Notes: generated by a model from the sequence alone, not told the origin. Shown: positions 1-5,116, numbered from the stretch's first letter. The stretch: 5,116 nt of DNA from Candidatus Fermentibacterota bacterium (GCA_012523605.1 JAAYTY010000026.1:1-5116); one strand, 5' to 3'. Numbers and translations: made by a program.

Positions 1-871
1 CCAGAAGGCGGTTCACGCCAGAGGTTCCGGGGAACAGCGAGGACATGAGATCCGCAGCGGGGCGTATTCTCGGACCAGGGAGAGGCCTGTCCGGAAGGGG
101 GCGCCTGCGTTCCCAGGGGGAGCATCTCACGACCCGGGTCAGCCATCCGCGCGATCGGGCCATGCACACCCATTCGTTCACGATCTGGTCCCGGAGCTGA
201 AGCCTGCCTCCGGTGATTGCGACCACCCCCGACCGGGGAAGCTTTGGAAGATTCTTCTGCACCGATCCGGAGACCGCGAACCCGAGTTCCGCCGCGGCGG
301 CCGTCCTTCGAGCCGGAGAGTGCGACTGGAGACCTTCCACCGAGCCGAGCCCGCCGAGCCTGAGGACCTGATTCGGCATGGATGCCGCAAGGCGCCCGAG
401 GCCGTGGTAATCCGAAGCCGGCGTGGCGAACGCACCGGACAGTATCTCCGGCGCATGATCCTGGAGGTTGGGCTGGAGAGAGGAATCTCCCCAGTATAGA
501 AGAATATCCTTTCCGTTCCTCCTGACGAACGGCATCGAGGCGAGATCGAGGTGCAGGAAGCCGGCTTCGTGAAGATCGCTGAGCTTCTCGCGGACGAAGC
601 CGATCGAGGAAGGCTTCGAGGAGGCTCCCTCGAATCCGGAGGCGTCCATCGAGAAGCAGAACCTCCCGGGGCCGCTCTGTTCGAATCTGTCCGGCACTGC
701 GATTCCCGGGATGTCAAGAGCGGTTATGAAACCGAACCAGTCGGCCACCTGTCCCGGGGAGGCGCCCGTCCTGAACCAGCGAACCAGGCGTCTGTCGCCG
801 TGCTCATCCTGCATGACCTCTTCGCGCCCGTCCGAGAAGAACCTCCGGGAGATGACCTTGGACTCAGCCAC
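1..871 (-). CDS. Protein-kinase-like (probable pseudokinase) plus degenerate AAA/STAND ATPase start, PknK-like regulator, partial
   Basis: The frame stays open from a GTG at 871 to the left edge (290 codons, 3' end missing). The start is supported by a strong AAGGAGGT site at 877-884, five bases upstream. Residues ~1-200 resemble a protein kinase fold. HLDL (107-110) sits where HRDLK is expected, YWG (126-128) replaces DFG, an intact APE motif lies at 140-142, and SDYHGLG (153-159) matches subdomain IX (SDxxxLG). The candidate beta-3 segment LVRWF (29-33) has Arg where the ATP-binding Lys would be, and no glycine-rich loop is seen. From ~215, VVAITGG (216-222) followed by a helix and RGW..RVVRC resembles the start of the AAA_16/STAND domain that follows the kinase in PknK-type proteins, but the GKS/T of the P-loop is missing. 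I infer a large regulator that has lost kinase and perhaps ATPase chemistry. Its target is unknown. It is transcribed divergently from the secreted-protein gene at 1199. Confidence 0.8.
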   Translation of the reverse strand, partial: MAESKVISRRFFSDGREEVMQDEHGDRRLVRWFRTGASPGQVADWFGFITALDIPGIAVPDRFEQSGPGRFCFSMDASGFEGASSKPSSIGFVREKLSDLHEAGFLHLDLASMPFVRRNGKDILLYWGDSSLQPNLQDHAPEILSGAFATPASDYHGLGRLAASMPNQVLRLGGLGSVEGLQSHSPARRTAAAAELGFAVSGSVQKNLPKLPRSGVVAITGGRLQLRDQIVNEWVCMARSRGWLTRVVRCSPWERRRPLPDRPLPGPRIRPAADLMSSLFPGTSGVNRLL

Positions 872-876
872 GCCGC

Positions 877-884
877 ACCTCCTT
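877..884 (-). promoter_or_regulatory. Shine-Dalgarno site deciding the GTG start at 871
   Basis: On the minus strand AAGGAGGT lies five bases before GTG. It is a near-perfect anti-16S match and the main reason for choosing this non-ATG start. No other candidate start nearby in the same frame has such a site. Confidence 0.8.
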
Positions 885-908
885 GGCAGGCCGGACGGGA
901 CACGCACA

Positions 909-942
909 GGGAATAATTCCCCAACTCGAGAATAATATCCCC
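909..942. promoter_or_regulatory. Two palindrome-like sites, possible tandem operators
   Basis: GGGAAT-A-ATTCCC (909-921) is a perfect 6-1-6 inverted repeat. A related sequence, GAATAATATCCCC (930-942), follows with similar composition, and a CTCGAG palindrome (925-930) lies between. The two site centres are about 21 bp apart, close to two helical turns, which would put bound proteins on the same face of the DNA. They lie in the predicted untranslated leader of the minus-strand regulator gene, so they could be operators or leader RNA structure. The function is inferred from symmetry only. Confidence 0.35.
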
Positions 943-954
943 CGGCCTCCTCCG

Positions 955-978
955 CAACCTGGGTGTGTCCCCAGGTTG
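955..978. promoter_or_regulatory. Perfect 9-bp inverted repeat, candidate operator or enhancer site
   Basis: CAACCTGGG (955-963) and CCCAGGTTG (970-978) are exact reverse complements separated by TGTGTC. No T-run follows on either strand, so an intrinsic terminator is unlikely. The centre lies about 217 bp upstream of the start site predicted from the sigma-54-like promoter, within the usual range for an enhancer-binding-protein site. It also lies about 25 bp downstream of the start site predicted for the divergent regulator gene, where binding could repress that gene. The symmetry is seen; the binding role is inferred. Confidence 0.5.
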
Positions 979-997
979 GAGAAACGTGATAGAAAAT

Positions 998-1026
998 ATT
1001 ATATGATTGTGCAACATTGCTTTGAA
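998..1026 (-). promoter_or_regulatory. Sigma-70-like promoter for the regulator gene
   Basis: On the minus strand TATAAT (1003-998, a perfect -10) is preceded at exactly 17 bp by TTCAAA (1026-1021, four of six matches to TTGACA). It lies in the AT-rich patch of this region. A start near 991 would give a leader of about 120 nt before the GTG at 871, containing the inverted repeat at 955-978 and the palindromes at 909-942. Confidence 0.5.
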
Positions 1027-1157
1027 TGGATCGGATTCCCGGATCGGGCCACGGTTCAGGTGCGATGTGGGTGCAGGGAATTCGACCTTCCAACCGCTTG
1101 TCGGCCTTGCTGTTACGGGTTTTTCCACGTTTCCCTAACCCGGGGATGGAGGAGTGC

Positions 1158-1173
1158 TGGCACGCTTCATGCA
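1158..1173 (+). promoter_or_regulatory. Sigma-54 (RpoN) -24/-12 promoter candidate
   Basis: TGGCACG (1158-1164), four bases, then ATGCA (1169-1173) matches the consensus TGGCACG-N4-TTGCA at every fixed position except one T-to-A, with the exact -24 GG to -12 GC spacing. A preceding C also fits the extended consensus. The predicted transcription start is near 1184, giving a leader of about 15 nt that contains just the ribosome binding site GGAGG (1188-1192) before the ATG cluster. The fit of promoter, ribosome site and start codon supports it, although a single motif can arise by chance. Confidence 0.6.
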
Positions 1174-1198
1174 TCTGGACATGTTAGGGAGGTCGATG

Positions 1199-1819
1199 AT
1201 GATGCCGATACTGATGCTGGTCTCGACCCTGTTGACCGGAGAGTCTGAGTTCCAGCTGGAGGCCCCGGTGCAGTGCGGCGGCACCGACGCGATCCTGCAG
1301 TACGACGACGGGACGGCGCAGTGGCTGTCCTACGACAGGCAGTTCAGCGCAACCTGGTTCCACCTGGAGGACTTCCAGGCCGGGGCCACAGGCTGTCAGA
1401 TACAGGCGACCGAGTACTGGTTCTACCACCATGTCGGATCCTACCATCTCTACTGGGACACCAGCATCTTCGCCGCCCAGGTCTGGTCCGGGGGGCCATC
1501 GGGACCCGACGAGATGATCGACTGCTCGAGCGCGACCGCCGTCAACTTCGCACCGGTCTTCGTCGACTACATCCCTCCGCTCCAGGTACCGGCGGACTTC
1601 TGGCTGATCACCCGGCACTCTCTCTGGAACGGGTCGCCGACTCCGGTGATGGACATCGAGGCCGCACCCGGTCCCCACAGCTTCTGGCGCAATCCCGACA
1701 TGACGGAATGGGAGCCGCTGATCGGCGATCTGCTCTACCGCGTTCACGGGAATCTGCTCGGCCTGGAGGAGGACACCTGGGGGGCGATCAAGGTGCTCTT
1801 TGGAGCCCGGGGAAGATAG
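1199..1819 (+). CDS. Small secreted tryptophan-rich protein, predicted beta-sandwich, unknown function
   Basis: This frame encodes about 206 residues. Three consecutive ATGs (1196, 1199, 1202) follow GGAGG at 1188-1192. The spacing (6 or 9 nt) favours the second or third over the first (3 nt), and the GTG at 1154 lies upstream of the predicted transcription start. A short hydrophobic N-terminus (MPILMLVSTLLTG) looks like a signal peptide with a weak n-region, so export is likely but not certain. The mature part has ten Trp, three Cys, alternating hydrophobic and polar strands, and no further membrane segment. The pattern 'LQYDDGTAQW ... VWSGGPSGPDE ... VPADFWLITRHS' resembles beta-sandwich segments of secreted proteins in some uncultured lineages, where a DDGTA strand opens the domain and a VW..GG segment follows. 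I do not recognise an enzyme or a named family. Its last codons lie inside the 71-bp repeat. Confidence 0.75.
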   Translation: MMPILMLVSTLLTGESEFQLEAPVQCGGTDAILQYDDGTAQWLSYDRQFSATWFHLEDFQAGATGCQIQATEYWFYHHVGSYHLYWDTSIFAAQVWSGGPSGPDEMIDCSSATAVNFAPVFVDYIPPLQVPADFWLITRHSLWNGSPTPVMDIEAAPGPHSFWRNPDMTEWEPLIGDLLYRVHGNLLGLEEDTWGAIKVLFGARGR

Positions 1820-1951
1820 TATCAGGTTAAAGAAACTTAAGAAACCCGCGTTACCGGCCGAGTTGGTTCAAACACGACCAGGGAAGATAGTATCAGGTTA
1901 AAGAAACTTAAGAAACTCGCGTTACCGGCCGAGTTGGTTCAAACACGACCA
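1810..1951. repeat. 71-bp tandem duplication (two copies) overlapping a gene end
   Basis: Copy 1 is 1810-1880 and copy 2 is 1881-1951. They are identical at 70 of 71 positions; the one difference is C1846 versus T1917. Copy 1 begins inside the secreted-protein gene, so copy 2 repeats its last two sense codons and TAG stop as a non-functional remnant. This indicates that the segment duplicated in place after it was already attached to this gene. Each copy has an AT-rich half (AGGTTAAAGAAACTTAAGAA region) and a GC-richer half. The near identity points to a recent event or ongoing homogenisation. Confidence 0.95.
1856..1950 (+). repeat. Imperfect hairpin present in both 71-bp copies
   Basis: GGCCGAGTT (1856-1864) can pair with AACACGACC (1871-1879) around the loop GGTTCA, with seven of nine positions paired and two internal mismatches. 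The same structure recurs at 1927-1950. No U-tract follows closely, so it is at best a weak terminator for the upstream gene. In copy 2 the T1917 variant allows a competing stem, AACTCG (1914-1919) with CGAGTT (1930-1935). Confidence 0.35.
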
Positions 1952-1991
1952 GTCATTTATAGACAATATCAGATGAATAACTAATTATCGA
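1952..1991. other. AT-rich spacer between the repeat arms
   Basis: These 40 bases separate the second tandem copy from the inverted copy. They are strikingly AT-rich for this genome and contain only a short symmetric stretch (ATAA-CTAA-TTAT). No gene or clear terminator is seen. Confidence 0.5.
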
Positions 1992-2023
1992 GCGGGTTTC
2001 TTAAGTTTCTTTAACCTGATACT
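1992..2023 (-). repeat. 32-bp inverted third copy of the repeat core
   Basis: This stretch is the exact reverse complement of 1818-1849 (32 of 32) and of 1889-1920 except at T1917. It lies five bases beyond the stop codon of the minus-strand lipoprotein gene, so both convergent genes are followed almost immediately by the same sequence in the same orientation relative to transcription. The outer ends are capped by small palindromes: GATAC-T-GTATC at 2018-2028, and GATA-G-TATC at 1815-1823 and 1886-1894. A transcript crossing the region could form a 32-bp stem with a loop of 71 or 142 nt. Possible roles are a bidirectional transcription boundary or a dispersed repeat; neither is proven. Confidence 0.9.
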
Positions 2024-2028
2024 GTATC

Positions 2029-2877
2029 CTACAGGCGGGTCAGGGTGATGTCGCCGTTGCTGGTGTCGAGAATCACTACCGGGCCGCCGTCGCCGATGAT
2101 TGCGATGCCCTCGTCCTTGTCCAGGTCTATGCTCGCGAAGCCCTCGCCAGAGACGATGACACTCCCGTTGGACGTGTCCATCCTGAACTCCGCCGGGAAG
2201 TCGCCGCTCACCGTCACGGTAATGCCGGCATTGCTGGTCTCGAGCACGAGACCCGACCCGGGCACCTGCGAGAGCGCAGCGACTATCTGTCCGTTCGATG
2301 TCGAGGCTCCCGTAAGAAGGGCGCCTTCACCCTCTATCACTATGTCGCCGTTCGAGGTCTCCGCGCTGACTCTTCCTCCGTGACGCGTGATCGTGATGTC
2401 GCCGTTGCTGGAACTCGCAACGATCGCGCCTTTGAATCCCGTTACCGTGATCGCACCGTTGGAGGTCGAGAGCTCGGCGTCGCCGTGGAGGCCCTCGACG
2501 GTTATCGAACCGTTCGACGTCTCCACCCTGTCGAGACCCGTGCCCCCCGGCACCGTCACTGCGAGGCTGACGCCTGCGCTGACATTCCCGTTCTTCCCGC
2601 GGGCGGCCAGCGAGGCCTCCGGCCCGGGGGTGAAGACGATCTCCACGTCTTCCAGGCTGCTTCTGCCCTCCCAGCTCGAGAGCGTGGCTGTGACGAGGAT
2701 GGAGTCGGTGTCGGCCTCCGTGAGCATGATCTCGCCGTTGAAACTGGATACGGAGACCGTGGAGCCCGGCTCCATAGGCCAGCCCATCTCCCTGATCTCT
2801 CTGACCTGATCGCACCCGCCTGCAAGCATCACCGCTGCCAGTGCCGCAGCCGTCATTCTCGCAAACCCCCCGGTCAT
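2029..2877 (-). CDS. DUF4097-type lipoprotein with beta-helix repeat
   Basis: The product has 282 residues. ATG at 2877 is chosen because GGAGG (2885-2889) sits seven bases upstream; a TTG at 2883 would be only one base from it. The N-terminus is a signal peptide ending in a lipobox-like LAGGC (Cys22; Ala at -3 is slightly off consensus), so a lipid-anchored envelope protein is predicted. The body is built of a repeated (T/S)-SNG-(x)-I-x-(V/I) motif. SNG occurs at 121, 139, 157, 175, 194, 236 and 273, with variants FNG (46) and SNA (215) and a decayed DEG near 255. The spacing is 18, 18, 18, 19, 21, 21 and then about 37 residues. This is the pattern of the DUF4097 (putative adhesin) family, a right-handed beta-helix-like fold. 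No catalytic residues are apparent. It is probably the last gene of an operon with the Wzi-like gene, 62 bp upstream. The biological role of the family is not established. Confidence 0.88.
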   Translation of the reverse strand: MTGGFARMTAAALAAVMLAGGCDQVREIREMGWPMEPGSTVSVSSFNGEIMLTEADTDSILVTATLSSWEGRSSLEDVEIVFTPGPEASLAARGKNGNVSAGVSLAVTVPGGTGLDRVETSNGSITVEGLHGDAELSTSNGAITVTGFKGAIVASSSNGDITITRHGGRVSAETSNGDIVIEGEGALLTGASTSNGQIVAALSQVPGSGLVLETSNAGITVTVSGDFPAEFRMDTSNGSVIVSGEGFASIDLDKDEGIAIIGDGGPVVILDTSNGDITLTRL

Positions 2878-2939
2878 CTCCAAACCTCCGAGCCGTGGTC
2901 GTCAGCACAACCGACGGGCCGCCACGCCCGGGGGTTACA
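2878..2939 (-). other. Short intergenic gap within the minus-strand operon
   Basis: These 62 bases lie between the stop of the Wzi-like gene and the start of the lipoprotein gene. Two small hairpins are possible: CGGGC/GCCCG, and GGTTGT/ACGACC with one G-U pair. Neither is followed by a T-run and no promoter-like boxes stand out, so read-through is the simplest reading. Confidence 0.45.
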
Positions 2940-4451
2940 TCACCATCTCGCGGTCAGGGAAAGCGTGCCTTCGAGTGACTCGTCCGAATCACCGGCGAGG
3001 TGTCCCCGGTTCCTCGTCCAGACCATGACGCCGGCGCCTCCCAGATCGAGCCACGGGAGCACGCGGGCGGAGAGCCCAGCCCTGGCCCTTGTGATGTGCT
3101 CGACCGTGCCGGAAGGAAAGGAGGTCTCCTCCGGGAAAGTGTCGGGCCATCCCTCCTCCACGGTGCCCTCGCCCTGCCTCTCGTGCTCGGCGCCCAACCT
3201 GGCCAGCAGGTTCCATCCCGGGCTGGCGGCTATCTCCAGCCTCAGCCTGTCGGCATCCGGGCCGAGTTCCGAGCCGATTATCCTGCCGTCGTGCAGGTAG
3301 TAGTTCCTCTCGAGCTTCTGACTGTACACGTATCTGTCTATCCGCGTGTACTCGAGCGTAAAGCCGGCGGGATGGTCCGGGAAGGCGGCGGAGACTCCCA
3401 GCGTGTACCCCGTCTTGTTCGGCCGCCCGTATTCCGACTGGTACTGGAAGTCGTCCACCAGCAGCTCGGCCCAGCCGCAGAAGCCCGTCGCGGGTATCAC
3501 GGTGGCGTCGAAGGCGAGCATCGCGTTGTCGTCCTCGCGCTCGTTCCACTGAACCGGATACCAGGGGATTATCGGGTTCATGTAGGCGAAGTCTGGCCCG
3601 TCGCTCTGGAACAGCACGGCTTCGCTCAAGCCCAGCCTCAGCCAGTTCCACGGCCTCATGTCGAGCCTGTGGGCGGTGAGCCAGGTGGAGGAGTCGCTCT
3701 CGACGACGGAGGTGAAACCGATGAAATCTACCGAACCGAAATCCAGCTTCACCCGAAGCATGTCGAGCGCCGGGGAGTTGTCGGATATCAGCAGGCTGGT
3801 GAAGCGCCCAGGACCCCAGCGCTGGGGAATGCGGCCGAAGTCCATGGTGAGCCAGAACGGGCCTTGAACCAGGCCTGCCGTGGCATAACCCCTGTCCACG
3901 TAGAGGTGCCGTCCCTCCTCTTCGCCCTGGTGCCAGGGAGCGAAACCGTCGGGCGGCGCTTCGTCCGAGCCTGCCCATACGGATAGGCGCTCGACGAAGG
4001 AGATGTTCGCGACCTCGCCCTGGATGTCCAGCGACGTACCGGCCCTGAACTCCTCCCCCGGATCGCCGGCTGCGCCCTCGATTAGCGCGCGACCGCCGAT
4101 GCAGATGAAGCCCCGCGACCCGTAGCGGCAGAGAGTCCTGGTCGCGGGGGCGACCGCCTGGGAGAGCCTGGAGAGAACCGGGCTCCATCCCCGGTTCCAG
4201 CGGCTTCCGGAGAGCGCTCCGCTCGACAGGCAGATATCTACCGCGCGGTCCATGCCGGACCACCAGTACCGGTCGTGATGCCTGTTGTCGTCCGGCTGGT
4301 CCTTCAGGAACCCGTCGGGCAGTACGCCGCCCTGGCTGAGCACACCGGCGGGCTCGAGATAGAGAAGCCATCCGACGAGCGGATCCTCCAGGGGGATCTG
4401 GTATTCTCCCACCGCTCCGCTCAGGATGACGAAAGCCGCGAGCACCGTCAT
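2940..4451 (-). CDS. Wzi-like outer-membrane beta-barrel protein (capsule assembly Wzi family)
   Basis: The product has 503 residues, starting at an ATG whose last two bases begin the TGA of the upstream methyltransferase gene (ATGA overlap); GGAGG (4461-4465) lies nine bases upstream. The open frame continues 78 codons further upstream, but that part is the shadow of the methyltransferase. Residues 1-15 form a signal peptide (MTVLAAFVILSGAVG). The Wzi family pattern is seen in order: DFGRIPQRWGPG (204-215), SDNSPALD (223-230), AHRLDMRPW (260-268), GLSEAVLF (274-281), YMNPIIPW (290-297) and ELLVDDFQ (329-336). The second half alternates beta strands and the protein ends in an aromatic residue (ARW), as outer-membrane barrels do. 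Wzi binds capsular polysaccharide at the cell surface in Escherichia coli. Here no capsule genes are in view, so the substrate is unknown and a surface-polysaccharide role is inferred from the family. Confidence 0.87.
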   Translation of the reverse strand: MTVLAAFVILSGAVGEYQIPLEDPLVGWLLYLEPAGVLSQGGVLPDGFLKDQPDDNRHHDRYWWSGMDRAVDICLSSGALSGSRWNRGWSPVLSRLSQAVAPATRTLCRYGSRGFICIGGRALIEGAAGDPGEEFRAGTSLDIQGEVANISFVERLSVWAGSDEAPPDGFAPWHQGEEEGRHLYVDRGYATAGLVQGPFWLTMDFGRIPQRWGPGRFTSLLISDNSPALDMLRVKLDFGSVDFIGFTSVVESDSSTWLTAHRLDMRPWNWLRLGLSEAVLFQSDGPDFAYMNPIIPWYPVQWNEREDDNAMLAFDATVIPATGFCGWAELLVDDFQYQSEYGRPNKTGYTLGVSAAFPDHPAGFTLEYTRIDRYVYSQKLERNYYLHDGRIIGSELGPDADRLRLEIAASPGWNLLARLGAEHERQGEGTVEEGWPDTFPEETSFPSGTVEHITRARAGLSARVLPWLDLGGAGVMVWTRNRGHLAGDSDESLEGTLSLTARW

Positions 4452-5116
4452 GCCCGGCCCCCTCCCCGGCCCCTTCTCGACATCAGGGCCACCGTCTCGA
4501 CGTGGTCGGTCTGCGGGAACAGGTCCACGGGGACGACCCGCTCCACTTCGTAGGACCTGGACAAGGTGATGAGATCGCGCGCCGTCGTCCAGGGGTCGCA
4601 GCCCACCCAGACGAGCCTGGGGGCGCCGAGCCGGGCCGCGAGCCTGGCCACCCTGGTTCCCGCGCCGGATCGAGGGGGATCGCATATCACCGCATCCCAG
4701 CCCGGGCTGCCGGCGCGGCCTCCGGAAAGAAACTCCCTGACCCCCGAAGTGACGAAATCCACCCGCTCGAGACTGTTTTCAGCCGCCGCGGTTCTTCCCG
4801 CAGAGGAGGCATCGGCGTTCCATTCGACCGAGGTCACCGAGGCGCCGCGCGCCGCCGCCGCCAGGGCGAAGAGCCCGGAGCCGCCGAACAGGTCCAGCAC
4901 CCTTCCGCAGCCGGCGAGCGCCTCCGCGACGAGCTCCGCGAGAATCGCCGCAGCCCCGGTGTTCACCTGGAAAAAGCCTCCCGGAGGGATCGAGTGCCTG
5001 ATACGGCCCACGGTCTCGCACATCCATCGGGATCCCGAAAGGATATGCCACATTCCATCCTCGTCCTCCCAGGCGGCAGTGCATCCCGGGAGCGCACCTG
5101 CGACGGCATCGGGCGG
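4448..5116 (-). CDS. TrmA/RlmD-family RNA (uracil-C5)-methyltransferase, partial
   Basis: The 3' part (222 residues) of a SAM-dependent RNA m5U methyltransferase. The frame remains open to the right edge, so the ATG at 5053 is internal and the N-terminal TRAM or substrate domain lies outside the window. Family motifs, numbered from the edge, are FFQVNT (48-53), the SAM-binding loop DLFGGSGLFA (75-84), DPPRSG (146-151), VGCDPWTTARDL with the catalytic Cys173, and PVDLFPQTDHVE ending in the general base Glu207. GCDP replaces the more usual SCNP, but the cysteine that attacks uracil C6 is kept, so activity is expected. The target (23S rRNA or tRNA U54) cannot be told from this part. The C-terminal RRGRGGGRA tail is basic and flexible. 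It is translationally coupled to the Wzi-like gene through ATGA. Confidence 0.93.
   Translation of the reverse strand, partial: PPDAVAGALPGCTAAWEDEDGMWHILSGSRWMCETVGRIRHSIPPGGFFQVNTGAAAILAELVAEALAGCGRVLDLFGGSGLFALAAAARGASVTSVEWNADASSAGRTAAAENSLERVDFVTSGVREFLSGGRAGSPGWDAVICDPPRSGAGTRVARLAARLGAPRLVWVGCDPWTTARDLITLSRSYEVERVVPVDLFPQTDHVETVALMSRRGRGGGRA

Larger units (their letters stand above)
872..1198. other. Divergent intergenic control region
   Basis: About 325 bases separate the divergent regulator gene (start 871) from the secreted-protein gene (start 1199). I see no convincing coding frame; the overlapping short open frames are out of register with both flanking genes and show no recognisable protein features. 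The region holds an AT-rich patch at ~982-1024 that stands out from the GC-rich surroundings, a sigma-70-like minus-strand promoter, a 9-bp perfect inverted repeat, two palindrome-like sites about 21 bp apart, and a plus-strand sigma-54-like promoter next to the plus-strand gene. I recognise nothing specific in 1030-1150. Confidence 0.75.

Noticed and set aside
178..717. Minus-strand 179-codon open frame inside the regulator gene
   Set aside because: Its Ser/Arg/Pro-rich translation has no protein features, whereas the frame offset by one, open from 871 to the left edge, carries kinase landmarks and a strong ribosome site.
955..978. Inverted repeat as an intrinsic terminator
   Set aside because: There is no T-run after the stem on either strand, and it lies between divergent genes, upstream of both starts.
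1154..1198. GTG at 1154 as start of the secreted-protein gene
   Set aside because: It lies upstream of the predicted transcription start and just before the sigma-54-like promoter, and its GGAGGA sequence touches the start codon with no spacing. The ATG cluster at 1196-1204 has a better spaced GGAGG.
1865..1880. tRNA-like 3' end (GGTTCAAAC ... ACGACCA) in each 71-bp copy
   Set aside because: The T-arm cannot form properly: the conserved C61 is replaced and the stem has mismatches. No acceptor, D- or anticodon arm is found upstream.
1810..2028. Integron attC site, CRISPR array or complete MITE
   Set aside because: No attC core sites (GTTRRRY/RYYYAAC in the right arrangement), only two direct repeats without spacers, and no target-site duplication or transposase is seen at the edges of the 32-bp inverted repeats.
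2940..4685. Wzi-like frame read as a 581-residue protein starting at 4685
   Set aside because: The first 78 residues are Arg/Gly/Pro-rich shadow translation of the methyltransferase gene. The signal peptide begins at the ATG at 4451, which overlaps the upstream stop as ATGA.

Overview
This 5.1 kb window is GC-rich and densely coding. It suggests a diderm (Gram-negative) bacterium: it encodes a Wzi-like outer-membrane beta-barrel protein, a putative lipoprotein and a short secreted protein. The lineage cannot be fixed from the sequence. The combination of a DUF4097-type lipoprotein, a Wzi-like barrel, a 'DDGTA'-type secreted beta-sandwich protein and a possible sigma-54 promoter would fit a member of the FCB group or a neighbouring uncultured phylum, but this is a low-confidence inference.

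Layout, left to right. (1) Positions 1-871, minus strand: an unbroken reading frame that runs off the left edge. It encodes a protein-kinase-like fold whose catalytic residues are largely replaced, followed by the beginning of what looks like an AAA/STAND-type ATPase domain with a degenerate P-loop. It is probably the N-terminus of a large PknK-like regulator. (2) Positions 872-1195: a divergent control region with a minus-strand sigma-70-like promoter, a perfect 9-bp inverted repeat, two smaller palindrome-like sites and, on the plus strand, a good match to a sigma-54 promoter. (3) Positions 1199-1819, plus strand: a small secreted, tryptophan-rich protein of unknown function. (4) Positions 1810-2028: a repeat cluster between convergent genes. 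A 71-bp tandem duplication includes the last codons and stop of the secreted-protein gene, and a 32-bp inverted copy of the same sequence lies just after the stop of the opposite gene. (5) Positions 2029-5116, minus strand: a likely three-gene operon read right to left. It holds a TrmA/RlmD-type RNA m5U methyltransferase (5' end outside the window), a Wzi-like outer-membrane protein joined to it by an ATGA overlap, and a DUF4097-type lipoprotein with a beta-helix repeat.

The most interesting part is the left half. A divergent regulator-like gene with a degenerate kinase domain faces a secreted-protein gene that seems to have a sigma-54 promoter, and a strong inverted repeat sits about 215 bp upstream of the predicted start site, within the usual enhancer distance. 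This may be a dedicated regulator-target pair, but the regulator's C-terminus, which would decide it, lies outside the window. The second point of interest is the three-copy repeat that abuts the stop codons of both convergent genes.
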